The notes under the pieces are model-generated. The model did not search any database. It was not told the DNA's origin and worked only from the letters and a program-made list of their open reading frames with translations. Below are positions 24,201-40,000 of a stretch of DNA of 64,000 nucleotides, piece by piece. This stretch comes from Pardosa pseudoannulata (taxonomy: Eukaryota > Arthropoda > Arachnida > Araneae > Lycosidae), in assembly GCA_032207245.1 (NCBI GenBank), contig CM063504.1:86893575-86957574 (forward strand), written 5' to 3'. Positions within the stretch are counted from its first letter, which is position 1; the number at the start of each line of letters is the position of its first letter. The position numbers were made by a program, and so were the translations under genes.

Positions 24201-27200
24201 CAAATGATACATCTTGCAAAGCTAGAACAGAACCTAAAACATCTTGAAAGTCCTGTAATTGCTCTAATAACATTATAGCCTAGAATACAAACAAAAAGCA
24301 CAAAATTATATTCTAACACAACAGGACATATAAGCATGTAAATTCAATTATGAATCAAAATTATAAAAACAGAAATTTGTTATTTCATGGGAGACAGATG
24401 TTGGTGTTCAGTAATTTTTTATACAAGTTCAAATATCTACTTGCATTATTAATTCAAAGTAACATTGTTTGAATAGTTCAAAATTATTTATACAGTTTTT
24501 CCTGAAACAATTTATATCTTTTAGTTACAGAGAGACCATTAAATCTAATTATTCTCTTGAGTTGTTCGTTCAGACATCCTTTTGTACTTTTTAACTTCAA
24601 GAAAGCTATTTTTACATACTATACTAATGTTCAAATTTCAGCACATGTATAACCATCCTGTATAATTCTGGGATACAAATTTATGTTTACTAGTATCATT
24701 TTTATTTTCAATAAATTAAAAATAATAAAATGCGAGAACTTAGAGAAAAATTACTTAAATGTTTATAAATGTATGCCATTAATACATTTATTTATTTTCT
24801 GCTGGAGCAAGCTGAGGAAGGAATCAAGAGTTGACAAATGATGATTATTTTGTTAATCAATTTGAGAAAAAAATTCCAAAGCTAGTAGTTTTGAATCTTA
24901 ACTCAATTAAATAAAATATTATTACAACTAGAAAACATATACATTTAATTAAATATCAATGTGTAGTAAAAAAATTCTTTAAATATTTATTTATGAAGGA
25001 CAATTCATAATCAAATTTTTCAACAAAAAGAGAAAAAAACTTTTGCAAAATATGAATAAACATAAACTGAACACAAATATACTAAAACATTAATTAATTT
25101 AAATGTTATAAATGTTATGTCTCTATAGTACTGGTTTTACAACTACTATAGAGATTTCTATAGCACTAAAAATTATTTTTACTAATTAAACTAAAACATT
25201 TTTAACTAATAGTATTTATATACAAATAAACCTTTCAGAAATAAAATGAAAAACATACATTGCTTGTCAGTTGATGAACTGTTCCATCTTTGGGCATTTT
25301 GGTGTCAGGGTCATTTTTAACACTTTCAATGAATTCTTCAAGAGTTTTACTGATCTAAAATAAAACTTTCTTGTAGAAAACTGTATTACTGATGTATGCT
25401 TAAACTTATATGGACTACACAAATCAAATGCAAATAAGATAGGAAAGTAGTTTATAATAATAAAAGTTACATTTTTGCTCAGAACAAGAAAAAAAATTTA
25501 ACTCTTTCATAGCTTTTGTAGATATTTGTAATTATTATATACATATTAATCAAACATGAATACACTTTTAAAAAAATTATGCAAATAAGTAATAAGAAAA
25601 AATTACTTACTGTTGCTTGAACTGTAATTATAAAACCTCGTAATTTATCATAAAGTGATGATGAACAGCCCTAAAATGAATATTTAAAGAAAATCTCAAA
25701 AAAAGAAAAAAATTGCACGAGTATCAGATGAATGAATAAAATGTTGAAAATAATGCATACCTGAAATAATCGTTCAAAATCAGTCTTAATAGTAACTAAA
25801 TGACGAAGTATAGGAAAAAGGTTTAAAGCAGCAGAAAATTCATGTCTTGTGACACTCTTCTTTACACGATTTACAATTAACTGAAAAATGTAATAAATTT
25901 TATGTCAGACAACACATTTGAAATTCTGAAAAGTAAAATATTTAATGTAACACAAATGAAATTACAATTAATCTTTATTTAAAAACAATAGCAATTTTTA
26001 ATTATTAATTGCCTTCTTTTATTTTTTGTTTCAATACTAGATTTATTAATGAACTGATAACTTTACACAGACATATGCATAATTTATAGTAATAAATAAT
26101 TTTACATGTCTTTAAATCTAACTTACATATAATGAGACACTTATAAAAGCAAAATTATAAATTCATTAAAAGGATAAATTTTTGGAATTAGAGTTATGAC
26201 ATTTCTTTATATAAAAAGCTAATCATAAATATACATAAAAACTGAATGGAAACAACTTTAGTCATACACATTTTTATTTCTAATTAAGCGAAAATAAAAT
26301 AAATTTATATCTTATCAAAATATGCATACTTCTCCTTCAGACACTAAATTTTCCATGGACTGCATAACAACTTTTTCGAATACTATTTTCTTGCTTTTTT
26401 CAGGAATAATCCCATGCATTAGACTTAATTCACTCTAAAATGAATCATATAAATGAAATAAATAAAAATTTCAAATCCCAAAAATAAAAATTAAACTTTA
26501 AAAATACCTCAAAATAAAGCACTATTGTTTAAAAAATAAATAGAGTTATATTTTTTATTATGTATTAAAACAATTTTTTCACTTACATAAAAAACATAAC
26601 TTTTGAGCTACATAACAATTATTTTAATTTGTCTTTAATCTAAGCTGGTGTTTTCTTTGGATCAAGAATTCTGAGAAATTTATTGCATCATTAAAAATTT
26701 CTTCTCTACAAATAATGCTTCTAAGTGAAATCACTGCTAAGTAAACCCATATATTGTGTTAGGAAAGATATTTTAGTAGCTCAATTATGATTATTATCAT
26801 GCTAAATTAAGAATTTTTTCTCATTTTAAATCAAATACATTTCAATGAAAAAATCAGACATGAATTAAAACTAATATGATAAATTTCTAATTATTTCTGG
26901 TAATCTAAAATAAAAATTTGAAAAAGACTGAAATAAGAAAATAAAATACACAAATTAATAATTCTCAACAAAATAATGTAAAAGCTTAATTTATTTAGTT
27001 AAAATATAAATAAATAAAATATGCATGTACCTGCATCAATTTCAAAAGACCACTAACAGAAGTCATGAAAGCCATAATATCAGATTCTGGAATTTCATCT
27101 TTAGGTTCAGGTAATAAAGATGGCTGGAATCTGTGCCCTAAATAAAATATATTGAATTATAATATTCCCATCTTTTTAAAGGATTGCTTATACTATTAGT

Positions 27201-30200
27201 TTTAATGGTTATTTAGTTATCAATAAATTTACTTAGAAAAAAATGAATTTTACCTAATACAGCACTTTCTACTGTTGGTGAGTATTTAGCTATAACAGCA
27301 GTAGCTTTTTTTACAAACCTTTAAAGAGTACAATAAGACAAATGTTACAGAAATATACTGTAAGGAAAATTCACTTTTTACAATTTAAAATAATTAGGAA
27401 TGAAAATTTTATCCTTTCTAAATTTTTATTCCGGACTTTTCTACATATACATTTTAAGCAAAGTAACGAAATCAGGCTCCATCAGAGAAAATACAACTAA
27501 CAAATAATGTAATTTAGAATTTTTTTTCAATAAGTAATTTTGTTTTAAAAAGTTTTAAAGTGTTTTATGAACTTAATATTAGCAATAATTAAAACACCTA
27601 AAAAACAAACATAATTTAACAAAATTAAAAAGCATAATCCAGTATTAACTGTACAAAAGATAACTCTAAACTTTTTTAGCCAGAGCACACAATATATACT
27701 GATCTGGGAAAAAATTCAGATTTGTAAGCTTTAATTCTGTTATGTACACAGATAATAATTCGTGACAATAACTACAATTTAGTTGTCATTAAGTATATTT
27801 TGAAAGAAAGAAAAATGGAATTGATGCAAAAGCATAGTTGTTATGGTCTTCTATGATTTTTAAAGTGGTATAAAATTAAAAAGAATGCTTTCAATATCTA
27901 AAATTAGCATATGGAAATGAAGCTTGCACCCCAGCAATTGTATTCAGGTAGGTTCAGAGAATTTCATAAAGGTCTCCTGGATGAAGGACAGACACAAAGA
28001 CTTTTGTCAGCTGTAATACCAGAAATGTTTTAGTGATACAAAAAAAAAAAAAAAATATTAGTGATAATTCCTGTACCTACCAAACAATGAACATAACATT
28101 AGATCTACAGCTAAAACTAAAATTATTCATGAAAAACTGCATATGAAAAAATGAGTTTGTTGTTGGGTATCCTATAATTTAACAGAACACCTAAAAGCAG
28201 AGTGTGTCAGAATCGATAGAGACCTGAAAACTACTTTTGTATTTCTATAACCATCATAACTGGTGATCAAATATACATGCTGTTTTTGATATTTCAACAA
28301 ATTAAGATTTGTTGGTTTGGTTTGGAGTGCTACAGTCTACTTTTTGTAACACGAGGGCTAATGAGACCGGGACCTACAGCTTAAAGCTGATTTGTTGGTT
28401 TGGAGTGCAACAATCTACTATATTTTAATATACAAGGGCTAATAAGACTGGAACCTATTGCTTAAAACTGATTTTAAACAGCTATGAACATCCCAGCTGT
28501 AAGGAATTTGGACCCACGACCAGTTTTTGCAGCTGTGTACTCTTCATATACTGGGAGTCGACCCCCCTTGACCCCTCCACCTGGAGTTCCTTTGGGAAAT
28601 ATGAGCCTGCAGGATACGAGGCTCATAAAATCTTCGGACTTGTCATTTTGTTTGCAGGTGGTTTTCTGACAGACTGCCAATGAATGGGAATGATTTTTGA
28701 TGTGGAGGATTTCCTTTTTAGAAGAAAATTAGGTTTTCAGTGCTGACTGCCAAAGAAAGGGAATCTGTCGGCACTTTACAGGAGAGGAGAGAATCCACAA
28801 AGATCCTGTGACCCAAAAACATCTCTCATGGGAAGGAGGCTTTTTCATTTACAGAGCAAGAAGACACAATGCCTAACTTTTATTTGTGAAGTCTGCTCGT
28901 CCACCTGATCATGGTTGCAGATAAATCAGGTTCTGAGATATCAAAATATGATTTGTCTTACATTTAGTTCTATATAATACGGACCATACCTTCCCCAGTA
29001 AAGTAGGCAGGCAGTTCACACACTTGTTTTATACATGCCCTACAGGACCAAGGATATTAGACATGCCATCACTGAGATTAGAACCCATGAACTCTGGTAC
29101 TGAAGAGCAGTGTCCTACCCATTCAGATATCATTTGGCCCAACAAATTAAAAAGTAAAGTATGGGTTTTTAAAGATGACCCTAAAATAACAATTGTTATA
29201 ATGGCAACAAGCAATAAAAACAGTAATACAGGTTTTCCCTTTTTTTACAGAATTGGTTAAAGCCAAGTTAGGGAGACACAAGAAAGATACATCTAACTGG
29301 TATACCTCTAAATGTCTTATAGATATCTTTCAAGAAAGGAATATTAGAGAACTCCTGTTTTATTATGATAATGCACTTTCTCATATAGCAAGATTTACAA
29401 TCAAATTTCTTTACCAAAACCACATCAAAATGATAGAGTTCCACCTTACTCATCTGATCTTGTTATCTCTGACTTTTGACTATCTTTTAATCTACAAAAA
29501 ATTTATATGATCATCATTTTTCACTCTGAAAATGAGATTTATGGGGTTATAAAAGCATATTTATTTTTTTTTTAAAAATGATGCATTGAAGATCTCTTGG
29601 AAAATTTTCCTAAAAAAGTGCATTTTTGTTGGGGGAAACTACTTTAATGATTTGGTTTGGTTTGGTTTTGTAGAGCTACGGTCTACTTTCTGCAACATGA
29701 GGGCTAATGAGACCGGGACCTACTGCTTAAAGCTGATTCCGAACAGCTACGAACATCCATGTCATAATGGGATGCGAACCCACGAACTCTGGTTCCAAAG
29801 GCCAGAACCCTAACCATTCGGCCTACTTTAATGAACTAAGATTTGGTAAATTTAACTTTAATATTTAGCAGAATTTCAAAAATTTCAGAGTGATGCTTGT
29901 AATATATATAAATTCATATTTCACACAGTAACAATGTATAAGTTCAGAATTTAAAAATCAAATAAATTCTGATTTTTTTTTTTTTTTTTTTTTGAAAAAA
30001 TACAATAAATTAAATAGATTTTAGTAAAATTTAGGAAATAATCATTGAAAAAACAAAATAGTCTGTAGCCTGCACTTTACTTACAACTAAAAAATTAAAA
30101 CTGTAATTATCATCTGGAAGAATTTGTCTATAGAGGTAGTAAAAAGTTGAATGTCCAATACAGTATTCTGCTATCAAGTACATACATAACAAGTTATGAT

Positions 30201-33200
30201 TTTAAGACTAATAAAATCAGACAGTCACAGTTTTTATGGAATTCTCAAATTAAAAGTAAATGCTCTCTATATATAAAAGCATGCATGTAAAACAATCTGT
30301 ATAAGTATGCATAAATGTTTGTACATTTGATCTTTATACAAATTCCTAAAATTGTTCACAGAGTAACCAAAATTTGGACAAACATTCTTTCCTATCATCA
30401 AAAGGTCACAGTCAGTATTAAAATCTCTTCTTTAATCTACATAATTTAAAATCTCAACATATCAAATTTTAATGTTCTCAGTCAACAATAGATGGTACTA
30501 CTTAAGCACTTAAAAAATCAATATATCTTCACAAATAATTATTGCCATTTAAAAAAATTTAAATAGACTTGAAGTATTTATAAAAACCTTCTAATTTATA
30601 GTTTATTAATGATTTATAGAAACAAATAATTTAAAAGTTATAAATACTTTAAGATTTTTTCCATACAATGTTGATGTGATTTACCTTTTGCAAATGTGAT
30701 TTTTAAAAATTTCTCTGTATCTAACTACAACTTTAATAATTTAATATTTTTGTGCCTATTATCTTTTAAGAGTGCTACAACTTATCATATAGTTTAAAAA
30801 CTTCAATTAAGTACTTCAAAAATAAATTATTGAATTTTTACATATGAAGTTCTTAACAACTAAATTTACAGCTACTGGAGTTCTATATATCTACAACTCC
30901 TTTCATCAAAATTTTCCAATTTTTTGAGTTATTTAATATCTTTTGATTTTTCTACAAACTGACGTTATTTTCCAGGAACAAGGGGATTAAAATTAATAAC
31001 TTCCAAACAGAAAAAATAAATAAGCTCTTATTTATTTTTTCTTTAAAGTGTATAATTCAAAATTGACATTAAAATACTTAAATTTGCTTTATTTTTTTCT
31101 CACTGTCTTTTTATAATAAGTGCTTTCTATATTAATTTTATCAAATTTTTAATATTTTCCTAATTTTTGCATTTTAATAATTTTATATTAAATGGCCATT
31201 ATTTCATAAATATATTTGTACTTTTTATTTGTTTCCACATACAAATACCTTTATTCCATATTTTTATTTCATTATCATCTTACTTAATTTTCTTTTCTAT
31301 TATGTCGTTCTTATTCTTTTAAATGGAATAAGAAAGACATAAACTCTCATTTCAATATGATTTTAGCTACGGCATTAGCTACAACATTAAGTTAATAGGT
31401 ACATCAGTATGAGATGGAAGAAACTGAACTCGATATATTTGATAAAATGCTTTCAAATGTACTAAGTATGATTAAAAAAAAAAATCTATACAAAGAAGTG
31501 TACATTAGAAAATTTTACTTACATTTGCTGAATACTCTTTGGTGGCCTCCTTGGTGTAGATTCTTTTGCTATACTGCGGCGACTACCCTTTAGGCAGATA
31601 ATTGAAGAGAATGATTTTCACAATAAACAGTTAAAATAAGAAGATTGTAAAAACAAAATTTAAATTACCAGTTGAGGAGAATTCTGCACACTAAGAGTGT
31701 TACTGTTTCCACTAGAATTTTTTAGATGATCTTTCAAACTGTAATAAATGCAAATGCAATAGGAATTTCAGATTCAATTATACAATAAAAGAAAATCACA
31801 TCTTTTTTATGAGCTTAGAATAACTAAAGAAAATAAATAAATAAATAAAAGCTAGCCATTACTACTCAAATTACTATAGATGGTTATTTTTAGGTAACTG
31901 AATTTGAAAATTTGTGAAATGAGGCATTAATATAAGCAATACGAGTAATAAATCTAGCCTTCTTCACATAAAACTACAATATGATAAACCATACAAAGAA
32001 TAATTAAACATGCTGACTTAAATAAATAAGAGTTAAAAGTGAAAATTCATACTTCTGAATTGAACGAGTCAAAACATTAGATCTGATTGATGAATAAACA
32101 TTCACAAATTCTTCCATTCCATGAGCTTGTAGCCAATAACTAATTTTTATCAAATCTTTCAAAACTTTTGCTGAAATATAAATTCATAAGTATTCAATGA
32201 CAAGCATTCATATATAAAGTTAAATATATAAAGTAAGTTTTAAGAAAAAAAAGAGAGATTAAATGCACAGTGTAAAAGCTGGGAAAATGTATATATTTAG
32301 GGGTGAGTTAAATAAGAATATTTAAAAAATCACATCTATTTCAATAGGATGTTTTATTTTATAGATCATTTTATTTAAAAAGAATATCTATTAGCAGCAA
32401 GATAAGACTATTTCCCATCTATACTTAAAACTCTGATATATTGTAACTAAGAAAACTAGAAAAATCTAGGCCCTGATATAAAAAAAGTATATGTATTCCT
32501 GAAAAAAATCCCACACACCTTCTCTGCATAAAGTTTCTTTCCATTTTTTTCCTTTGAGAAAACAACCTATATACATTTATAAGTTTGTTTACCATGTCAT
32601 GTAAAATAATTTTGTGAAAAAGAAGCTTCAGAAGCAAAAATTATTTTGTAAAAGTAAATATTATTATAAGATATTCTGCAGAAATTGAAGCCTAGTATTA
32701 ACCTTTGGATTACTAGATTATGTGCAAAATTCAAGTAAATTAGAACACTATATCACTAATTTTAAAGTACTTATAAGTCATTTGGTTTGCAAATTAAACT
32801 ATAATTTTTATTATAATAAATGTAACAGAACCAATTATTAATGAAGAAAAAACTACAATAGAGAACAAATTTATTAATTGCAAAGTAAATAATAATGTAA
32901 AAATAGTTTTTTACCTTGTGCTCTAAAAATAATAAATTAAAACTAGCAAAATTTCTTGAATTAAAGCGGGTTAAAAAATAATAAACCAAGAAAGATAATG
33001 CCCGCAGATTCTAATTACTACAGAAAATCAAATTTCTTTTTACTCTATAATTTTAAAATGACCCAGCTGATATGAATAAATATACAAAATTCTTACCTGG
33101 TAAGTACTCTAGTTTTGCTTCATCACTAGGCATTTCTATAAGAAAAAGGTTTTTAAATACTCAAACACACTGTACAAGTAAGGGTATAAATAAAATTTGA

Positions 33201-34631
33201 AATAACAGATACTGTGTGCTCAAAAAGTCACAGACATTTATCTGTAAAATATACCATACCAAGAAAAACAATGTAATTTACATAAATAGTCACATCTCAG
33301 GTCAACTACATGTTCAAGCAGATCAAGTTATATAACATATTTGTGAATAATAAAAATATACTTTTTAAATAAAAGCATTTCATTTGAAATTTGGCAAGGA
33401 TGACATCTATGACTGATATAAATAACATAATAAATATAAAAACACCAGTTTCTAATTATTATAATTATGATAACATTGATAAATATATATACATATGCAC
33501 ATACAGGTCTGATGAGATAGATACAGATGCTCTAAGAATCGTAATATTTGGAGACTCAACTTGGTAAACTCAATATGTTGGAAAAAATAAGGGAAAGTAG
33601 TGTAATAGACCATATGATGACAGAATATATAAACTACTCTGAAAAATCTCAACATAAAAAATACTATTGCAATGAATGTACAATATTTAATAAAGAAATT
33701 GAATTTTAAACATATAAATTGTAACTAATAAAATCTTTAATGATACAAAATTTATTTTTTCTCAAAAGTCTTGCACTATAAAAAATGATATAAAAAATAA
33801 GTAACAAAAATATTTAAATAAATAAATTATTGGTTTGTTTGAAAGGCAACTAACCTTCATCCATTCCAAGCATATCTAAAATTGTTACAGGAGGTATAGG
33901 TTTACTATGGCGAAACAGTAGGTTTCGAAACTCTATTTGTAAAGAATCACCACCTTGATCAAATAAAGCATTCTGAAATATAATACAGACATAGTATAAA
34001 TAACAAGCCTTGACTAATTAAGATAAAGAATAGACTTTAAAACATAATGTAAAAATTAAAATTATTAAAAGTTTAAATAAAAAGACTTAATATGATTATT
34101 TTTGTATAATTACAACTATTTGGCACAAATGCACAATTTCAAAATAAATAAATTTACCATTTAACTAAAATTTTCAATTATAAAAAGTTTATTTGACAGT
34201 ATAGTGTGGTATTGCAATTATCAGCACTTGCTTTTCTTTGGGACATCTAATAGCTGGAAGATGCTTAAAGGTATACAATATTTTAAAAGAGATTTTTTTT
34301 TTTTTTTTTTTTTTTTTATGTGGACACCACATGACTTCTCTGTATACATATATTTTTTATTGATTGTATAATATGTATCATATCTATACATTGTAAGATA
34401 TTAGAATAATCTTTTGCAACATCCAAAGGAAATCTTATTATCAAATAGAGGAAAATAATTTGGTTGCCTTTAGGTTAAACTTTTAATATATCACATGCAT
34501 TAATAAGTAAAGAAAAGATGAAATACCTATAACATAAACAATTACAAGCACTAAAAATCATGACTGAAAATTGTTAATTAAGTTTATATATTCATATTAA
34601 AGTCAAACAATGTTTTTATATATAAATAAAT

Positions 34632-34662
<31 letters not shown>

Positions 34663-37000
34663 CATAATTTTTAATTGTCTTTATTTTAAATCAATAACTA
34701 TAAAAAATATCTACCAGTTCATCTAATTCTGGACAATCCCCAGTATTTTCAGTAAAAAAGTCAATAGAACACTTCACCTTCTTTAAACATTCTAAATATA
34801 AGTCTAGACATCCACTGGGCCTACAGGAGAACAATTTACTTTTTAATTAAGAACACTTTTTAACTTTGTTTCAAATTCTATTCATATACATAAGCATAAC
34901 CAACCTTATTATCTCTAAAAGATATATTTATAAATTGTACTTCACAATAGTCAATTTAATATTTTTTCTAGCAATTTTATTAACTTTATTACATTAATTT
35001 ACAACAAGCTTTATCTTTCTAAAACAAATCTTAAATTCCAAAACAAATCTTGTTTCCTACTATAAGGGAAAACAGTGTCTTGATATGGAACATGGAAAAC
35101 TATCACAAATATGAACTAACATAAAAAATAACCATAGGAAAATACGTTTAAAGAGTATTTATAATTAAAGATCCTTTATTTTCCATGTTATTTAAATAAT
35201 TTTATACTTTAAAATAAGCTAAAATAATTTAACATAACACAAAATCATTATTAACCAATTTCTGATAAATTATATTTTTAAAAACTTTTTACTGTTAATC
35301 TTTCTATGTTATACATATATATGTAATATATCAAAATTATTTAACTTTAATATTTCCTTAAAAATCTCCTCTCTCCCATTCTAATTCCTTAAAATTTTTT
35401 CCACAGCCTCTAAATGTCTTAATCAAAGAAGCATTCTCGACTTAAAATTCATCCAATCCATTTCTCAAAGCTATAGATGTAAATTTTCTGTCTATTCAAC
35501 AAGTTTCCCAGCTGTCGCCTGCAAACGGCTACACGTTTTTCCTGATCTTACACTTGAATTCGCTAAGTAAGAGGGAAAATTCTTTCTGTCTTCACACTTG
35601 GGTGCACCTCTGTTCGAGCAGAGTGATTTTTATGTCTTTTCTTTGTCGCTGACTCGTAAGGATGTCTGTTTTAGCAGTTCTAAAATAAAGTTTTAAAAGA
35701 ACTTGTGCCTTTCTCTTCAATGTGGCTGGACTGCATCGATCATTATTACTGCTACCTGATTTGGCTTCTCTTTGCCCAGTAGCCTGGGCAAGTAAAAATA
35801 ATACGGGCTACATAATTATTGTGACTAGAGGAAATAATTTATTACATATATACATATATATAAAATTATTGTCCCTAAAATTCAATATTCTCTCCATCCA
35901 TGTTCTAGCTTTTTTAATCTTAATTTTTCCAGACACCCAAATAAGTCAAGCATACATAGCATTGAGATTGACATTCCTTCTGCACTTCCCGAAACTATAC
36001 ATTGAATTAAAATTTGTTATGTGTGTCCCTTTCTTTCTCTTCTCTTACCCAGCTGTCAAGAAAACCTGAATGTCTTTATAATTTTTAATTCTGTTGCTTG
36101 CAATTTCACCCATATTGTTTTAACAAGCTAGAAAATAAATGCTTGTGTCTAGAACTCATTCTCTTCAGAAGTCATTATGCAAAAATAGTCTCATAGGAAC
36201 AAGCTTTCAACAGATCAAACATATGCATATTTGCCTCTTGTCTATGTAAGAAACATCTGTGAGTTCTCAATCAATAACAAAACAATAAAGGATGTTTACT
36301 AAGTATTTTTCCTGGTTTTGAAATCTGAGTGGGATCTTTTCACATCACGATGATCACATTTCTATTTCATTGCACTATTTCAAGCACTGGCAATTAAAAA
36401 GTATGAGCTTTTAAGGCTATTTTTCCCATGAAATCAATTAAGAATATCTTTACCAATTACATATTTAGATATAAATATTTATATATAAATACTAACAAGC
36501 AAAACTTATACTTCCCAGTTGAAAAAAAGAGCCCCTATTATTTGGAACTGCATGGGCTTATTGGGTAATGAGTAAATCTACATAAATTTCAATCTTGGCT
36601 CCATTAAAAAGAAACAAGTCCAATGTAGAACACTGAAGTTTATTAAGACTAAAAATGAACATTTTTACACAAAGAGCACAGCATAGAAAGATATTAAAAA
36701 CACACTTTCATTATATATTTAGCCCAACAGCAAATGATCATGCAGTTTCTTTCCCATAAGACCAACCGCTTAGTATTACGTAGCAATTTAGCCATTGGAG
36801 GAGTGAACTACTGTCTTGAGACAGCTGGAAAATGTAGCCAGTAGACAGAAAATTAGTATTTATTTTGGGAGACTGGTAAAAGAATTTTGATCAGCGAACA
36901 CTCCTTTAAATCAGAGATTGTGTGACTGACAAATTAGGTATGAAAGAATGATAAAGGGTAAAAAGAAAATTTAAGATAGATATTTTAGGTGTAATGGTTT

Positions 37001-37036
<36 letters not shown>

Positions 37037-40000
37037 AAAAAAAGAATTACATATTGTTTAAACTCCTTACATATTTTAAAACTTTTAAAAATGTCAGGCA
37101 AAATGTAAATTATATTTAGTTACCTAATTCAAATAATGCTGAAAAATCTAATAGACATTCTAATAAATTTATATAATATAAAAAATTAAATAAGTATGGC
37201 ATTAATGAATTATTATTAGAAGAAGATACTAGATGAAATGAGATAACTTACCCATCTCTTATGACAGATTCAACTTCTTTTGGAACTTTATAATATTGTA
37301 TAACATAATCCAACCTATCAATGATCTTATCAATATCTAAAAATAAAAAAAATTTTTAAAAAAAGTTAAATTTGAAAATTTTGAAAACAAAGGAGCATTT
37401 TAATTTTAAAAAGTTAAATTTTACACTTGTTACAAGATACTCAGATTAAGCATACGGTAAAATTAATCTACAGTTATCAAAAAAGGACCCAAGGTATGCC
37501 ATAACTTTCTTGTTTCATCAACTAGATGTATTACCTCTTCGCAAGAGATGCATTGACAAAAAAAAGGTTTTAAGTTACAATATACTTCTAGTCAACAATA
37601 TTTTTTTTAAATAAAAGGCTTAGTTCATGCAATTTTTTTATAAAATCATAGTTTTATCTTAAATCACTTTTAGTTTTTTTTTCTTTTTTCTGAGTTAAAT
37701 GACTTCAGAATATTGATATGTCATTCAAATTAATTTTAAATATTTATAACAAAGTAATATTTTTCCTTGTGATATTTAGTAGGCATGAAATAAAATATTG
37801 ATCACAAGTATTTTATTTCATACCTTTTATACTATAATTGGGTCACAATATTTTTTAGATTAAATATTAGAATTTTTTTTAACTAAAAAACATTTAAAAG
37901 TGGCTTTTAACTGTTTCACTTAATAAAATAAAAATACTATTAAGTTATTTTAATAAGAAATTTAAAATCTTAAAACTGTAAAAGAGTCACTTTTTTTTTT
38001 TTTTTTTTTTTAAAGAGATGTTTTTATTACAATCTAATTTATCTATAAAATATATATTGTTTGTCTATCATGCATTTATTAAACTAAAAATTCAAATAGA
38101 ATGAAAAGCACCTGAAAGAGCAATTAAATAGAAATTAAATTACCAATAAGATTACACAGTTTTCCTATTTTAACCCTTTGCAATTGAGAGGCAATTCTCA
38201 TTCACTACATATTTCAGTGTCATCACTTTAAGTGAGTCCACTTGATATGTCATAGAAAATTAATACATAAGATTATTTATGTTTAATTTCTTTTAAGTGG
38301 GCTTCTACATTTATTGGGTACAATTTTATGAAGTTCAGCATGATATCCCTTCAAATGAAATTAAAATTTTCTTATTTCATTTAGTCCCTGAGCATGGACC
38401 AGACTGCATTTTCAGTGTTAGCCCTCACCTATCCAAGCCTGCATCTTTTTTAGCAGGACAACAGTCATCTATAATTTCCAACTAAATTTGTAGTCACACT
38501 TGAATGAAATTTCTTAAACTTGAATGGGAATTAATGAAGAGTATATGTGTATATATATGTTTTAATACATAACTTGATATGTTGTATATGTCTAGATTAA
38601 TTAGCAATATTAAGGGAAGAATCTGTCGACTTTCGTTTCTCAATGTACTTTTAATTTTTCAAGTTATTCATGAAATTTGTTTAAATTTGGCTTGTACGTT
38701 GGGGAGGATAAATTAAATATTCTTCAGTATTTATGAGGCAAATTTAAACCTGTTAAAAACTTACAGCATAATTTAAAACATACATTTTTCAAGTAAAAGG
38801 AAATTACATAGAGCATTACTGATCTGTTTTACAGTATATTTATGTATGCATGCAAACCTATGAATGTAAGGTGTATATATGTATGTATTTTGCATGTGTG
38901 TGTGTGTGTGTAATGAAATTACTTTTTTTATGAAATTGGTTGTTCACTATACTTTAGATTAGGACTTTTGAACCCTCCATGCAAATAAGTTCTGGCTATA
39001 TCATTGGTATCGGTAAAATAAGAAACCATTTTAAAGAACTTTTCTGTCAGCTAAGAACAGCCTACCTCAGTTTTACTCTAGTTCATGAATGTGCCTTAGA
39101 CTTTTAAACTAATTAGAATTTCAATTTCCTTTTACTCTCTATGATTTAATAGAAGCCTGAGGATTCATAATTCATTTATCAACGAATCCTTAATTCTCTT
39201 GTGTCTATTGAAAAAGTAGATAGCAATGATATTTATGCATGTATTAAAAGCTCTGTTAGTAATACTGCATCCCTAAAAAAATATTATTAAGCTTGAATTC
39301 ATTTGCATAAAAAGGGGGTAAATAATAAAGCTTAAAGGTTTTGTGCAATTTATCTAATCAAGAATTGGAGATGAAATAATTTTAATGAAATTTTTGTGTT
39401 AATACTCAAATTTTATATTGATTAAAATATCTGTATTTTCTTTCATTTAAATTCAGTGGAGGAAATGAAGATCCATGCATAACTAATGAAATTTTGCGGA
39501 TATAATAATCAATTTTGTACTTTTTAAAATATTATTGCAATAAAAAATGTATTCAATTTTTGTTTTTTTAATGAAAAGAACACATCATTTTTTTTATTTG
39601 AATTTTTACATAATCTGATAGCAAATAAAAATAGCAAAATAATATTATATAGTCATTTTGATGTAAAAAGCAGTAAGCTTTTACACAATTAATACACAGA
39701 ATATTCTCAGAAATATTTCAATTTATAGAAAAGTGCAATATTTAAATATTAATTAAAAGGGATTATTATTGAATATCAATTATAAAAATTAATATTAATT
39801 GTTAATTTTTATAATTGATATTCAATCTCTGTACAAATAGTGTCATTATTAGATAAACATAATTAATGAAAGAATTTAAAAGACTAAAGAATAAATATTT
39901 GTGAATTAATTATAAACTGATAAATTTGTATTAAATATATTCTGTATAAGCTAACTATATAGAATATATTAGAGATTTATGACAGAGCTACATCAAAGCA

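Noticed and set aside
35722..36069. 115-codon ORF in Exoc7 intron 3 as a candidate gene
   Set aside because: No domain or splice support; half of it is hydrophobic low-complexity translation of AT-rich DNA. Kept only as part of a possible LTR-like insertion.
38165..38190. TTAACCCTTTGCAATTGAGA as a left end of a second piggyBac-type MITE
   Set aside because: No matching right end with TTAA was found within the next several hundred bases.
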